From: Deltaproteobacteria bacterium
GTDB lineage: Bacteria > Desulfobacterota > Binatia > UBA12015
DNA length: 52,497 bases
Direction: 5' to 3'
Assembly: GCA_016874715.1 (NCBI GenBank)
Contig: VGTK01000014.1
Span: 1-52,497 of the forward strand
The notes below the pieces were generated by a model. The model was not told the DNA's origin. It saw nothing but the letters and a program-made list of their open reading frames with translations, and ran no database searches. The position numbers were made by a program, and so were the translations under genes. Positions 14,137-23,597 of the stretch are shown here, piece by piece; within the stretch, counting starts at the first letter, position 1; each line of letters begins with the position of its first letter.

Positions 14137-14916
14137 TCACTCCGTGGTGTCGTCGACGGTCGCATCGTCGCCGGACGAGCCCGTGTCGCGCGCGCGCGTC
14201 GAGGCGAAGTACGCGATCACGATGCTGACGCCGTAGAGCACGACCAGGGGTGCGACGAGCAACAGCTGGGACGCGACGTCGGGACCCGGCGTCAACACGG
14301 CGGCGACGACGAAGATCCCCATCACGGCGTAGCGCCACGGTCGCAGCAACGTCTGGTGGTCGATCATGCCGATGCGCGACAGGAAGTACGCCAGCACCGG
14401 CATCTCGAAGGTCACGCCGAACGCGAGCAGCATGCGCGCGCTGAACGACAGGTACTCGCTGATGCGCAGCGTCGGCTCGATGCCGATCGTCGCATACTGC
14501 TCGAGAAAGAACGCGTATCCGACCTGGAACACGAATGCGTAGCAGAACCACGCTCCGGCGACGAAGAAGAAGGTGCCGAAGAACACGAACGGCACGACGT
14601 AGATCTTCTCCTCCTCGTAGAGCCCGGGCGCGACGAACTGCCAGACCTGGTAGAGGATCGCCGGCGAAGCGAGGAAGATGCCGGCGATGAATGCGACCTT
14701 CAGCTTGGTGAAGAACGCTTCGGTGACGCCGGTGCCGATGAGCTTGACGGTCGCGTCCCCTGCGGCGAGGTTGATCGGTCGAATCAGGATTGCGAACAGC
14801 GTGTCGGCGTAGACGTACGACACGAGGAAGCCCGCGAGGATGGCGAGCAGCCCCTTCGCCAGGCGCCAGCGCAACTCCTCGAGGTGCGCCGTCAGCGGCA
14901 TCTCGGCGTCGGCCAT
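14137..14916 (-). CDS. tatC: Sec-independent protein translocase TatC
   Basis: TatC is the twin-arginine signal receptor and core of the translocase. The 259-residue protein begins MADAEMPLTAHLEELRWRL, with the conserved HLEELR. Six membrane spans follow and FEMPVLAYFLSRIG and AVLTPGPDVASQLLL are the expected loops. The C-terminus is cytoplasmic and Asp/Thr-rich (SSGDDATVDDTTE). It follows tatB by 35 bp. It is convergent with the DUF4911-like gene 13 bp away. Confidence 0.96.
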   Translation of the reverse strand: MADAEMPLTAHLEELRWRLAKGLLAILAGFLVSYVYADTLFAILIRPINLAAGDATVKLIGTGVTEAFFTKLKVAFIAGIFLASPAILYQVWQFVAPGLYEEEKIYVVPFVFFGTFFFVAGAWFCYAFVFQVGYAFFLEQYATIGIEPTLRISEYLSFSARMLLAFGVTFEMPVLAYFLSRIGMIDHQTLLRPWRYAVMGIFVVAAVLTPGPDVASQLLLVAPLVVLYGVSIVIAYFASTRARDTGSSGDDATVDDTTE

Positions 14917-14951
14917 CGGGCTCTCGCTGCGCTCCGGACCGGGCCGGAAGC

Positions 14952-15443
14952 TCAGACCTTGGATCCGGGCTCGTCGGCCGATGGTGCGCTCGGCATCGAG
15001 CCCACCGGCACGGCTCCCTCCGCGGGGACGAGCGTGGGCGTGGCGGGAGCCGCCGTGGATGCCATTGCGGTGAGGGGAGTCGTCGGCGCGGTCTCCGGAG
15101 CGGAGGCGTCGCCCGTGCCGGCTGCCTCGGCCGCCGGAGCCAACCCGCCGCCCTCGGCTGCAACCAGTGCTGCAGCGGCGGCCTTCTCCGCGGCCTCCTT
15201 CTGCGCAGCGGCCTTCGCGCGTGCCTGCTCCGCCTTGCGCCGTGCGAGATCGTGGTCGCGCGCTTCCTGCTCGATCATGCTGCGCGCGCTCTCGAGCTCC
15301 TTGTTGACCTCGCCGGTGACGCGGCGGAACTCCGCGAGCCCCTTGCCCAGCGCGCGTGCGACTTCGGGAAGCCGCTTCGGACCGAGCACGAGCAACCCGA
15401 CGACCAGGATGACCGCCAGCTCGGGCATGCCGATGCCGAACAT
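14952..15443 (-). CDS. tatB: Sec-independent protein translocase TatB/TatA-type
   Basis: The 163-residue protein starts MFGIGMPELAVILVVGLLVLG, one membrane helix with the Glu that marks TatB-like proteins (GMPEL), then PKRLPEVARALGKGLAEFRRVTGEV, the hinge and amphipathic helix. A coiled, Ala/Glu/Lys-rich stretch follows, and a low-complexity Ala/Pro tail of about 70 residues that is longer than usual. No separate tatA is in the window, so it either works with a TatA elsewhere or serves both roles. It is upstream of tatC. Confidence 0.9.
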   Translation of the reverse strand: MFGIGMPELAVILVVGLLVLGPKRLPEVARALGKGLAEFRRVTGEVNKELESARSMIEQEARDHDLARRKAEQARAKAAAQKEAAEKAAAAALVAAEGGGLAPAAEAAGTGDASAPETAPTTPLTAMASTAAPATPTLVPAEGAVPVGSMPSAPSADEPGSKV

Positions 15444-15564
15444 CGCCCGGACGCTACCCGACCGGCCAACGTGCGGCAAACGCGCTCGCCCGCGCGGCCG
15501 GGTCGCAGCGCGCGGTTTGCCTCGCGCCGACCGACCGAATATCGAGGCGGCGGAGGGCGCCGAC

Positions 15565-16014
15565 ATGTCGCTCGCGATGAGCACGGCGGAGAGAGAGGCG
15601 TTCCTCGCGGACGTCCACGTCGCGGTGATCAGCATTCCCGAACCCGAACGCGGCGGGCTCGTCATCCCGATCTGGTACGACTACGCGCCCGGCGGGCCGC
15701 TGTGGTTCGTGACCGACGCGGCGTCGCGCAAGGCGCGCCTGCTCGAGCGCGCGGGGTGCCTCGGCATCTGTGTGCAGACCGAGCAGCCCCCCTACAAGTA
15801 CGTCAGCGTCGAGGGCTCGGTGCGCTCGATCGAGCCCGCCGACATCGAGCGCGACACGCGTCCCCTCGCGCACCGCTATCTCGGCCGCGAGATGGGCGAC
15901 CGCTACATCGAGGCGACGCGCGGCGGGGGCGGGGACGTCGGGAGCATCGTCGTGCGCGTCGATCTGCGTCGCTGGCTCTCGGTCGACTACGACAAGCAGT
16001 TCGGCGGCGGCTGA
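15565..16014 (+). CDS. Pyridoxamine 5'-phosphate oxidase-family (FMN/F420-binding split-barrel) protein
   Basis: A 149-residue split beta-barrel protein. The sequence LADVHVAVISIPEPERGGLVIPIWYDYAPGG (in parts) matches the first strands, and GPLWFVTDAASRKARLLERAGCLGICVQTEQPPYKYVSVEG is the flavin-binding core of this superfamily. Members bind FMN, F420 or heme and oxidise or reduce small substrates; the exact one cannot be told. The ATG at 15565 has GGAGGG seven bases upstream. It stands alone, divergent from tatB and convergent with the histone-deacetylase-like gene. Confidence 0.82.
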   Translation: MSLAMSTAEREAFLADVHVAVISIPEPERGGLVIPIWYDYAPGGPLWFVTDAASRKARLLERAGCLGICVQTEQPPYKYVSVEGSVRSIEPADIERDTRPLAHRYLGREMGDRYIEATRGGGGDVGSIVVRVDLRRWLSVDYDKQFGGG

Positions 16015-16064
16015 CGTCCGCACCGCCTTCGCCCGCCACGAGGCGTCGAGCCCGCAGCGTGCCT

Positions 16065-16128
16065 CCGGTCGACGTCCGACCGGATCGGCCGCCCCCCGCG
16101 GCCGAGCTCACGCGAGGAAGCTCGGCCG
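16065..16128. terminator. Two stem-loops between convergent genes
   Basis: The gap 16015-16155 holds two perfect hairpins. One is CCGGTCG-ACGTC-CGACCGG at 16065-16083. The second is a 10-bp stem, CGGCCGAGCT at 16099-16108 with AGCTCGGCCG at 16119-16128 and a 10-nt loop. No T-run follows on either strand, so termination is inferred from position and stem strength. They would serve both the PPOX gene and the HDAC-like gene. Confidence 0.5.
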
Positions 16129-16155
16129 GCGGACGTCACCCGGCTCCGGCGGCGC

Positions 16156-17172
16156 TCAGAGCCGCCAGTGCGGGGCGAGCACCTGGCGCAGGCGGTCGAA
16201 CGCATGCGTGCGGTGGGTCCCCGGCGCGTGAACACGCGCGCCGTGCGTCAGCTCGTCGAGCACGGCCTCGGTCCCGCCGCGCATGGCGTCGAGGTCGTAG
16301 CCACCTTCCAGCACCGCGACGAGGCGTCCGTCGGCGACGTCGTCGGCGACCTGAAGCAGCACGCGCGACATGCCGACGAAGCCCTGCTCGGTGACCTGCA
16401 TGCCGCCCAGCGGATCGCGCCAGTGGCAGTCGAAGCCGGCGGAGACCAGCAGGAACTGCGGCGCGAACTGGCGCAACACCGGTGCCACGACCTCCTCGAG
16501 CGCGAGCACGTAGCCCTCGTCGCCGACGCCCGCACCGAACGGGACGTTCACGTTGAAGCCGAGGCCCGAGCCGCGGCCGGTGTCGGTCACCGCGCCGGTC
16601 CCCGGGTAGAAGGGATACTGGTGCAGGGACACGTAGAGCACGGACGGGTCGTCGTAGAAGATCGCTTCCGTTCCGTTGCCGTGATGGAGGTCCCAGTCGA
16701 TGATCGCGATGCGCTCGTAGCCGTGCCGGCGCTGCAGGTGGCGCGCCGCGATCGCGACGTTGTTGAACAGGCAGAATCCCATCGCCTGCCCGGACGTCGC
16801 GTGGTGCCCCGGCGGTCGCACGAACGCGAAGCCATTGCGGCAAGACCCCGTGGCGACCGCGTCACTGAGCTCGAGCACGCCGCCGGCGGCGAGCAACGCG
16901 ATCTCGAACGAGCGATCGCACGTCGTGGTGTCGGCGTCGATGCGCGCGTGCGTCATGTGCTGCGTCCGGGAGATGCGCTCGTAGAGGTCGTCGGTGTGTG
17001 CGAGGCGGATCTCGTCCTCCTCGGCGAGGCGTGCGGAGATGCGCTCGAGCGGTGAGCCGCGCCACTCGTGCAGCGCACGGTCGACCGACAGCAGGCGCTC
17101 GGGACGCTCGGGATGCCCGGCTCCGGTGTCGTGCTCCTGGTAACGAGTGTCGACGACGATGGCGGTTCTCAT
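16156..17172 (-). CDS. Histone deacetylase-family zinc amidohydrolase
   Basis: A 338-residue class II HDAC-like (acetoin-utilisation/acetylpolyamine amidohydrolase) enzyme. Motifs follow in order: GHPERPERL, RPPGHHATSGQAMGFCLFNNVAIA (in parts) with the paired His, IIDWDLHHGNGTEAIFYDD with zinc-binding Asp and His, YPGTGAVTDTGRGSG, and LVSAGFDCHWRDPLGG with the third zinc ligand, then LEGGYDLDA. All expected catalytic residues appear to be present. Substrates in bacteria are usually acetylated polyamines or small amides rather than histones. The ATG is only 4 bp after the PBP1A stop, so both are in one transcript. Confidence 0.92.
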   Translation of the reverse strand: MRTAIVVDTRYQEHDTGAGHPERPERLLSVDRALHEWRGSPLERISARLAEEDEIRLAHTDDLYERISRTQHMTHARIDADTTTCDRSFEIALLAAGGVLELSDAVATGSCRNGFAFVRPPGHHATSGQAMGFCLFNNVAIAARHLQRRHGYERIAIIDWDLHHGNGTEAIFYDDPSVLYVSLHQYPFYPGTGAVTDTGRGSGLGFNVNVPFGAGVGDEGYVLALEEVVAPVLRQFAPQFLLVSAGFDCHWRDPLGGMQVTEQGFVGMSRVLLQVADDVADGRLVAVLEGGYDLDAMRGGTEAVLDELTHGARVHAPGTHRTHAFDRLRQVLAPHWRL

Positions 17173-17176
17173 GAGA

Positions 17177-19744
17177 TCAGTATAGCCCGCCGCGCCTGCC
17201 CGCGATGTCGGAAGGCACGTTGCCGCGACCGGCCTGGCGGGCGTTCGTGCCCGGTGCCGCGGCGCCCCGCGGCGCCCGGCGGCGCGCCATGCCGTCGATG
17301 GTCCCGTCCGGCATCGCGTAGGCCGAGCGGCGAACCGGCATCGCCGCCCCGGCGGCGGGTTCCAGCGCCCGGACGTCGTTCGCGGCGACGGTCGCCGGAG
17401 CCGGCGCGGGGGCTGACCCGACCGCGAACTCTTCCGGCGCGGGCTCGTCGGTGGTATCCGACGGCCCGGACGGCGCGACCGGGAACGCGGGCTCGGTGCC
17501 GCGCTTGAACGCCTGGAACACCGCGCCCGCCGTGCCCGGCGTCGTGCGCTGCCCGGAGCGATCGACCGCGACCAGCGTGACCTCGTTCGGCACCGCGAAG
17601 TCGAGCACCGGCTGATCGGCGAGCGCCTTGACCATGAAGTCGTGCCAGATCGGCGCTGCCGCCTTGCCACCGGTCTCCTTGCCGCCGAGCGACTTGTCCT
17701 GGTCGTATCCGACCCAGACCCCGGTCAAGAGCTGCGGCGTGTAGCCGACGAACCAGACGTCACGCTGGTCGTTGGTCGTTCCGGTCTTGCCCGCGGCCGG
17801 CCGTCCGATCTGCGCCTTCGTGCCGGTCCCGGTCTCGATCACGTTCCGCAGCATGCTGGTCATCACGTAGGCCGTGTCGGGTGAGATCGCGGGGCGCTTG
17901 AGGAGCGGCGCCTCCTCGATCAGCTCACCGCGGACGTCGGTGATCTTCGTGATGAAGCGCGGCTCGACGCGCATGCCGAGGTTCGCGAACACGCCGAACG
18001 CCTCGGTCAGCTCGAGCAGCGTGACCTCCGACGAGCCGAGCGCGATCGACAGGTTCTTCGCGAACGGTCGCGTGAAGCCGAACCGGGGCAGGTAGGCGAG
18101 GAGGTACTTGAGGCCCATGGAGCTCACCAGCTTGACGGTCACCACGTTGCGCGACTTGGTGAGCGCCTGCCGGACGGTCGTGGGGCCGAAGAAGCGGTTC
18201 TCGAAGTTCCGCGGCGACCAGACCTGTCCGCCGCCCACGTTGAAGGAGATCGGCGCGTCGTTGATCACGCTCGCGGGCGTGAAGCCGCGATCCATCGCCG
18301 CCGCGTAGATCACCGGCTTGAAGGACGAGCCCGGCTGCCGGTAGGCCTGCGTGACCCGATTGAACTGGCTGCGGGTCCAGTCGGTGCCGCCGACCATCGC
18401 CTTGACGTCGCCGGTCACGGGCACCATCGAGACCAGCGCGCCCTGCGTGCCGTTGCCGTGCACCAGCTCGAGCGAGCGCTTGTCGCCGCGCTGCACGACC
18501 TTCGCATCGAGCACCTCGCCGGCCACCGGCCGCCAGCCTTCCTTGGCCGCCCAGGTGAGGCCCGCCGCCGGGAACACGGCGTGCCCGCCGGCCCAGCGCA
18601 CGTCGACGCTGCCGTCGCGTCGCCCCGCACGCCCGTCCTTGCCGGGCAGCACGACGACCTCGAGCGTCGTTCCGGCCTCGGGAAGCGGCGGGTCGTTCGG
18701 CCCGATCGGCTCCTTCAGCAGCGCCCTCAGCTCGTGCTCGCTGATCTTGCGCGGTGCGCCCCGGAATCCCTGCCGCTCGTCGACGGCCGCGATCCCGTCG
18801 CGCAGCGCCTGGTCCGCTGCCCGCTGCATCGCGAGGTCGAGGGTCGTGTGGACGTCGAGTCCGAGCTGATACGGTGCGCTCGCTCCGTAGCGCTGCTCGA
18901 GCAGGCGCCGGACGTGCTCGACGAAGTAGGGCGCGACGCCGTTGACGGCCGCATCGCCGCGCTGAAAGACCAGCTTCTCGTCGAACGCCCGCTCGGCCTC
19001 GTCGTGGGTGACGAAGCCCTCGTCCACCATACGGTCGAGGACGTAGCGCTGGCGCGCCCTGGCGCGCTCGAAGTGCTTGACCGGAGAGTAGCGGCTGGGC
19101 GCCTGCGGCAATCCGGCGAGCATCGCCGCCTGGGCCAGCGAGAGCTCGGCGACGTCGCGGCCGAAGTACTCGAGGGCGGCCGCCTGGACGCCGTACGCAC
19201 CGTTCCCGAGGTAGATCTGGTTCAGGTAGAGGTAGAGGATCTCGTCCTTGGTGAGCTGGCGCTCGAGGCGGTACGAGAGAACGATCTCCTTGACCTTGCG
19301 CTCGTAGCTGCGCTCGGGCGTGAGCAGCAGCGACTTCACCACCTGCTGCGTGATCGTGCTGGCGCCCTGCCGCGTCGAGCCCGCCTGGTAGTTGGTGATC
19401 GCCGCGCGCAGGATGCTCGTGTAGTCGATGCCCGTGTGCTCGAAGAAGTTCTGATCCTCGGCGGCGACGAAGGCGAGCTGGACGGTCTGCGGGATCTTGT
19501 AGATCGGTACGAGGTAGCGCTTCTCGAAGAAGAACTCGCCGATCTGCGTACCGTCGGCGGCGAACACCCTCGTCGCGACCGGCGGCCGGTAGTCGAGCAG
19601 CTTGCCGACTGGCGGCAGGCTGGTCGTGAACTCCCGGTAGAGGATCGCCGCGGCGCTGCCGGCGGCGGCGAGCAGGATCGCCGCGAATCCGAGGAGGAAC
19701 GTCCGGAACGGCCGTCGTGCCCTCGCGGCCTGCTTCTTCCCCAC
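17177..19744 (-). CDS. mrcA: Bifunctional penicillin-binding protein 1A
   Basis: A class A PBP of 855 residues that polymerises and cross-links peptidoglycan. One membrane helix is at about 14-36. The GT51 domain has the catalytic Glu96 in AAEDQNFFEHTGID, GASTITQQVVKSLLL and LNQIYLGNGAYGVQAAA. A PBP1A-type OB insert (about 320-430) precedes the transpeptidase with the serine in PGSSFKPVIYAAA, SRN and KTGTT in AGKTGTTNDQRDVWFVG. The C-terminal tail is Ala/Pro/Arg-rich and unstructured. GTG 19744 gives the cytoplasmic start MGKKQAARARR; a repeated GKKQ precedes it in an open frame. Confidence 0.94.
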   Translation of the reverse strand: MGKKQAARARRPFRTFLLGFAAILLAAAGSAAAILYREFTTSLPPVGKLLDYRPPVATRVFAADGTQIGEFFFEKRYLVPIYKIPQTVQLAFVAAEDQNFFEHTGIDYTSILRAAITNYQAGSTRQGASTITQQVVKSLLLTPERSYERKVKEIVLSYRLERQLTKDEILYLYLNQIYLGNGAYGVQAAALEYFGRDVAELSLAQAAMLAGLPQAPSRYSPVKHFERARARQRYVLDRMVDEGFVTHDEAERAFDEKLVFQRGDAAVNGVAPYFVEHVRRLLEQRYGASAPYQLGLDVHTTLDLAMQRAADQALRDGIAAVDERQGFRGAPRKISEHELRALLKEPIGPNDPPLPEAGTTLEVVVLPGKDGRAGRRDGSVDVRWAGGHAVFPAAGLTWAAKEGWRPVAGEVLDAKVVQRGDKRSLELVHGNGTQGALVSMVPVTGDVKAMVGGTDWTRSQFNRVTQAYRQPGSSFKPVIYAAAMDRGFTPASVINDAPISFNVGGGQVWSPRNFENRFFGPTTVRQALTKSRNVVTVKLVSSMGLKYLLAYLPRFGFTRPFAKNLSIALGSSEVTLLELTEAFGVFANLGMRVEPRFITKITDVRGELIEEAPLLKRPAISPDTAYVMTSMLRNVIETGTGTKAQIGRPAAGKTGTTNDQRDVWFVGYTPQLLTGVWVGYDQDKSLGGKETGGKAAAPIWHDFMVKALADQPVLDFAVPNEVTLVAVDRSGQRTTPGTAGAVFQAFKRGTEPAFPVAPSGPSDTTDEPAPEEFAVGSAPAPAPATVAANDVRALEPAAGAAMPVRRSAYAMPDGTIDGMARRRAPRGAAAPGTNARQAGRGNVPSDIAGRRGGLY

Positions 19745-19883
19745 CTGCTTCTTCCCGACCTGCCCCAAGATGACCCCGGCCTGCCGCCCTCTCGGGCGCT
19801 GTCTACACCATCCTCCCCGTCGCGGCCACCTCGTTGGCCGGTCGATGGACACGACTGGCCCGGGTCGTGCTAGTGTGCGGGGT

Positions 19884-22316
19884 ATGTCGCTCGGGGAGCA
19901 CCGCACGCGCAACGGGGAGGTACGCGAGGGTTCGCAGGGGCCGGTGCGCTCGCGCCACGGGCTGCGCCTCCTCGAGCACGTGAGCACGCTGATCGGCGAG
20001 TCGGAGAACCTGCAGGAGACGCTCGACAGCGTCGTGCAGGTGGTTGCCGAACGCATGCGGACCGAGGCGTGCTCGGTCTACCTGCTGGACGAGAGCGCGA
20101 CGACGCTCACGTTGTGGGCGACGACAGGCCTCGAGCGCAGCTCGGTCGGGCGCGTGCGCATGAAGACCAGCGAAGGTCTGACCGGGCTCGTGATCGAGAC
20201 CATGCAGCCGGTCGCGGTGCCGGATGCTCCCGTGCACCCGCGCTTCAAGTTCTTCCCCGAGACCCACGAGGAGCGCTACCACTCGTTCCTCGGCGTCCCG
20301 GTGCTCGAGCGCCGCGCCCCGCTGGGCGTGCTGGTCGTGCAGACGCTCCGACGCCGCCAGTTCACGGCGGACGAGATCAGCCTGCTGCGGACCATCGCAG
20401 GGCAGCTCGCCGGTGTGCTCGTCCAGGCACGCCTGCTCGACAGCCTGAAGATCAAGGAGCAGGAGCAGGCCGACTTCCGGCGACGCATGCTCGACGCGAT
20501 TCGCCGCCTGCAGGCCTTCGAGCGCCAGGTCGAGCGGCGCTCGACGCAGGCGATCGACCGCGACCCCGGTGAGCGTCTGCGCGGCATCGCGGCGTCGCCG
20601 GGCTTCGGCATCGGGCGCGTCCACATCCTGCACCCGCGGGTCGAGCTCTCGGAGATCGACGACCGCGCGTGCGACGACCCGGTCACCGAGACCGAGCGCT
20701 TCGAGAACGCGCTCGCCATCGCCACGCGCGACATCGAACGGCAGCGCGACAAGATGAACGAGATCCTGCCGGAGGCGACGAACCAGATCTTCGAGGCCCA
20801 CCTCCTGATGATGCGCGACGATGCGCTCGCAGCGCGCGTGCGCTCGCTGATCGGTGAGGGCACGTCCGCGGAATACGCGTTGCGCCGGGTCATCGAGGAC
20901 TACCTGGTCGCGTTCGAGCGCATCGAGGACCCGTACCTGCAGGAGCGTGCGCTCGACGTCAAGGACATCGGGCAGCGCCTGTTCCGCATCCTGCTCGGGA
21001 TCGAGAGCAGCAGCGAGTCACCCGACGACGGCAGCGTGCTGGTCGCGCACGAGCTGACGCTCACCGATCTCTCCGAGATCGACCCGAAGGCGTTGCGCGG
21101 CATCGCGCTCGCGACCGGCGGCGTGACCTCGCACGCGACGATCCTGGCGAAGTCCTTCGAGATCCCGACCGTCGTCGGCATCGAGCACCTGCTCGAGATC
21201 GCGCACGAGGGCGACGAGATCATCGTCGACGGCAATGCCGGCGTGGTCTACCGCTCGCCGGGTCCCGAGGTCATCCGCGAGTACGAGCGCATGGAGCGCG
21301 ACTACCGCGCGTTCAACGAGAAGCTGGAGTCGTTGCACGACCTGCCGGCGGTGACGACCGACGGGCGCCGGGTCGCGCTGAACGCGAACGTCGGCCTGCT
21401 CGGCGACGTCGTGCTCGCGAGCCGCCACGGCGCGGAGGGCGTCGGCCTCTACCGTACCGAGTTCCCGTTCATCTCGTTTCGCGAGTTTCCGACCGAGCAC
21501 GAGCAGTTCGAGATCTACCGGAAGGTCATCGGAGCCATGGGTGGCAAGCCGGTCACGCTGCGCACGCTCGACCTCGGTGCCGACAAGTACCCCGCCTACC
21601 TCCACGTGGCCCGAGAGGAGAACCCGTTTCTCGGCTGGCGCTCGATCCGCGTGTCGCTGGCGATGCCGGAGTTCTTCCGCCAGCAGCTGCGGGCGGTGCT
21701 CAGGGCGGCGACCGTCGGCCCGACGCGGCTGCTGCTGCCGATGATCTCGTCGCTCGACGAGCTCCTGCAGACCAAGGAGATGCTCGCCGAGACCGTGCGC
21801 GATCTCGAGCGCGAGGGCATCGAGCACGTCGCCGACATTCCCCTCGGGATCATGATCGAGGTGCCGTCGGCGGTTTATCTCGCCCCGCAGCTCGCCGAGG
21901 AGAGCGACTTCCTCTCGATCGGCACCAACGATCTGATCCAGTACCTGCTGGCGGTCGATCGCAACAACCGCAAGGTCTCGCCGCTCTACCAGCCGCTGCA
22001 CCCCGCCGTGCTCGGCAGCATCGCGCAGTGCGTGCAGGCGGCGCGTGCCGCGGGCAAGCCGATCTCGATGTGCGGCGAGATGGCGGCCGATCCGATGGCG
22101 ACGCTCGTGCTGCTCGGCCTGGGGCTCGACGAGCTCAGCATGGAGCCGTTCTTCATTCCGGTCATCAAGCAGCTGATCCGCTCGGTGTCCTACGCGTCGG
22201 CCGTCGACCTCGCGCAGCACGTCCTGCAGCTGGCGACCGTGCGCGACATCAAGAGCACGATCTTCGACACCATGCGCGAGCGCGGGGTGATCGAGCTCCT
22301 CGACATGTACCAGTAG
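19884..22316 (+). CDS. ptsP: Phosphoenolpyruvate-protein phosphotransferase PtsP (EI-Ntr)
   Basis: An 810-residue fusion of an N-terminal GAF domain (about 25-190) and enzyme I. EI-Ntr takes phosphate from PEP and passes it to an NPr-like HPr to start the nitrogen-type PTS relay. The phosphorylated His is His417 in TGGVTSHATILAKS. The PEP-binding barrel includes GVGLYRTEFPFI, LRTLDLGADKYPAYL, RSIRVSLAMPEFFRQQLRAVLRA (in parts), FLSIGTNDLIQYLLAVDRNN and the Cys in SMCGEMAADP. No HPr, EIIA or rpoN is next to it. ATG 19884 is used; it is divergent from mrcA across 139 bp. Confidence 0.94.
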   Translation: MSLGEHRTRNGEVREGSQGPVRSRHGLRLLEHVSTLIGESENLQETLDSVVQVVAERMRTEACSVYLLDESATTLTLWATTGLERSSVGRVRMKTSEGLTGLVIETMQPVAVPDAPVHPRFKFFPETHEERYHSFLGVPVLERRAPLGVLVVQTLRRRQFTADEISLLRTIAGQLAGVLVQARLLDSLKIKEQEQADFRRRMLDAIRRLQAFERQVERRSTQAIDRDPGERLRGIAASPGFGIGRVHILHPRVELSEIDDRACDDPVTETERFENALAIATRDIERQRDKMNEILPEATNQIFEAHLLMMRDDALAARVRSLIGEGTSAEYALRRVIEDYLVAFERIEDPYLQERALDVKDIGQRLFRILLGIESSSESPDDGSVLVAHELTLTDLSEIDPKALRGIALATGGVTSHATILAKSFEIPTVVGIEHLLEIAHEGDEIIVDGNAGVVYRSPGPEVIREYERMERDYRAFNEKLESLHDLPAVTTDGRRVALNANVGLLGDVVLASRHGAEGVGLYRTEFPFISFREFPTEHEQFEIYRKVIGAMGGKPVTLRTLDLGADKYPAYLHVAREENPFLGWRSIRVSLAMPEFFRQQLRAVLRAATVGPTRLLLPMISSLDELLQTKEMLAETVRDLEREGIEHVADIPLGIMIEVPSAVYLAPQLAEESDFLSIGTNDLIQYLLAVDRNNRKVSPLYQPLHPAVLGSIAQCVQAARAAGKPISMCGEMAADPMATLVLLGLGLDELSMEPFFIPVIKQLIRSVSYASAVDLAQHVLQLATVRDIKSTIFDTMRERGVIELLDMYQ

Positions 22317-22454
22317 CGATCTCGAAGCGGCCCGGACGGTGGCGGTGTGAGCCGGCGTCCGCCGCGTCGGGCGGGGTGCCGCGCGTCGCCGCTGCCTCGC
22401 GCGTGCGAGGCGATGCGCTCGGCTCGCGGAGCGCGGTCGTCGGACGCGCGACCG

Positions 22455-23597
22455 TCAGAGGCTCAGCACGACCACCGACGCGTTGGCGCCGCGGCCGACG
22501 GTATGACCGAGCGCGCAGCGCGCGTCCGCGACCTGCCGCTTCTCGGCAGTGCCGCGCAGTTGCCACACCAGCTCGACGATCTGCCCCAGCGCCGACGCGC
22601 CGAGAGGCTCGCCCTTCGACAGCAGGCCGCCGCTCGGATTGACCGGCAGGCGCCCGGTCATCTCGCCGACGCCATCGGCGACGAAGGCGCCGCCGCCCCC
22701 GCGGGGACAGAGGCCGAGCTCCTCGACGGACAGGATCTCGCGGCCGGAGTCGGTGTCCTGCAGCTCGACGACGTCGAGATCCTCGGGCCCGAGCCCGGCG
22801 GCCTCGTACGCCGCGCGCGCCGCCGTCTCGGTCGGGCTCGGAGGTTCGTTCCCGGGCAGTCCCGACATCGGCGTGTGCTCGCCCAGCACGCTGCCGGGAA
22901 GGTGCGAGCGGAGCACCGCGGCGCGGATGCGTACGGGCGGTCCGACGGGCCCGGGCGACGCCCCGAGCACGACGGCTGCAGCCCCTTCGTTGGGCGAGCA
23001 CAGCATGAACAGCGTGAGCGGATCGCAGACCATCTGCGCACCGAGCACCATCTCCGTCGTGAAGGGTTTCCGGTACATCGCGTACGGGTTGTGTACGCCG
23101 TGCGCGTGGTTCTTGACCGACACGCGCGCCAGGTGCTCGCGGGTCACGCCGGACTCCGCCATGAGACGCCGCGCGCGAAGCGCGAAGTACGCGGGCGCCG
23201 GCGAGAATCCGGCCTCCTCGCACCACGGTGGAAAGAAGCTCGAGCGGATGATGCCGCGAGGCATCTTTTCCATGCCGAAGACGAGCACGCGGTCGTGCTG
23301 CCCCGATGCGATCGCGCTCGCGCCCAGGGCGAGTGCGGCGCCGCCGCTCGCGCAGCCCGCCTCCACGTTCACGATGCCGATGCCGGAGAGCCCGAGCCCG
23401 CCGAGCACCTTGTGCCCCGCCGCGACGCCCGTGTACACCGTGCCGCAGAACGCCGCCTGGAATCCGCCCCGCCCGACGCCGGCCTCGCCGAGCGCCGCGC
23501 GCACCGCCGACTGTCCGAGCTGCGTCACGTCGCGATCGGCGAAGCGTCCGAAGGGGTGGATCCCGACGCCGGCGACGTAGACCAGGCGGCCGCTCAC
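22455..23597 (-). CDS. SCP2-type thiolase / acetyl-CoA acetyltransferase-like protein
   Basis: A 380-residue thiolase-fold protein. The nucleophile region is IVNVEAGCASGGAALALG, with the Cys in place. VELQDTDSGREILSVEELGLC and GEMTGRLPVNPSGGLLSKGEPLGASALGQIVELVWQLRG (in parts) are the second half typical of SCP-x/Ltp-like thiolases, and the C-terminus has LGHTVGRGANASVVVLSL. The GTG at 23597 follows GGGAG and overlaps the DUF35 stop as GTGA. Such pairs act in beta-oxidation of lipids or sterol side chains, or as Ltp2-ChsH2-like aldolases; which applies here cannot be decided from sequence alone. Confidence 0.88.
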   Translation of the reverse strand: MSGRLVYVAGVGIHPFGRFADRDVTQLGQSAVRAALGEAGVGRGGFQAAFCGTVYTGVAAGHKVLGGLGLSGIGIVNVEAGCASGGAALALGASAIASGQHDRVLVFGMEKMPRGIIRSSFFPPWCEEAGFSPAPAYFALRARRLMAESGVTREHLARVSVKNHAHGVHNPYAMYRKPFTTEMVLGAQMVCDPLTLFMLCSPNEGAAAVVLGASPGPVGPPVRIRAAVLRSHLPGSVLGEHTPMSGLPGNEPPSPTETAARAAYEAAGLGPEDLDVVELQDTDSGREILSVEELGLCPRGGGGAFVADGVGEMTGRLPVNPSGGLLSKGEPLGASALGQIVELVWQLRGTAEKRQVADARCALGHTVGRGANASVVVLSL

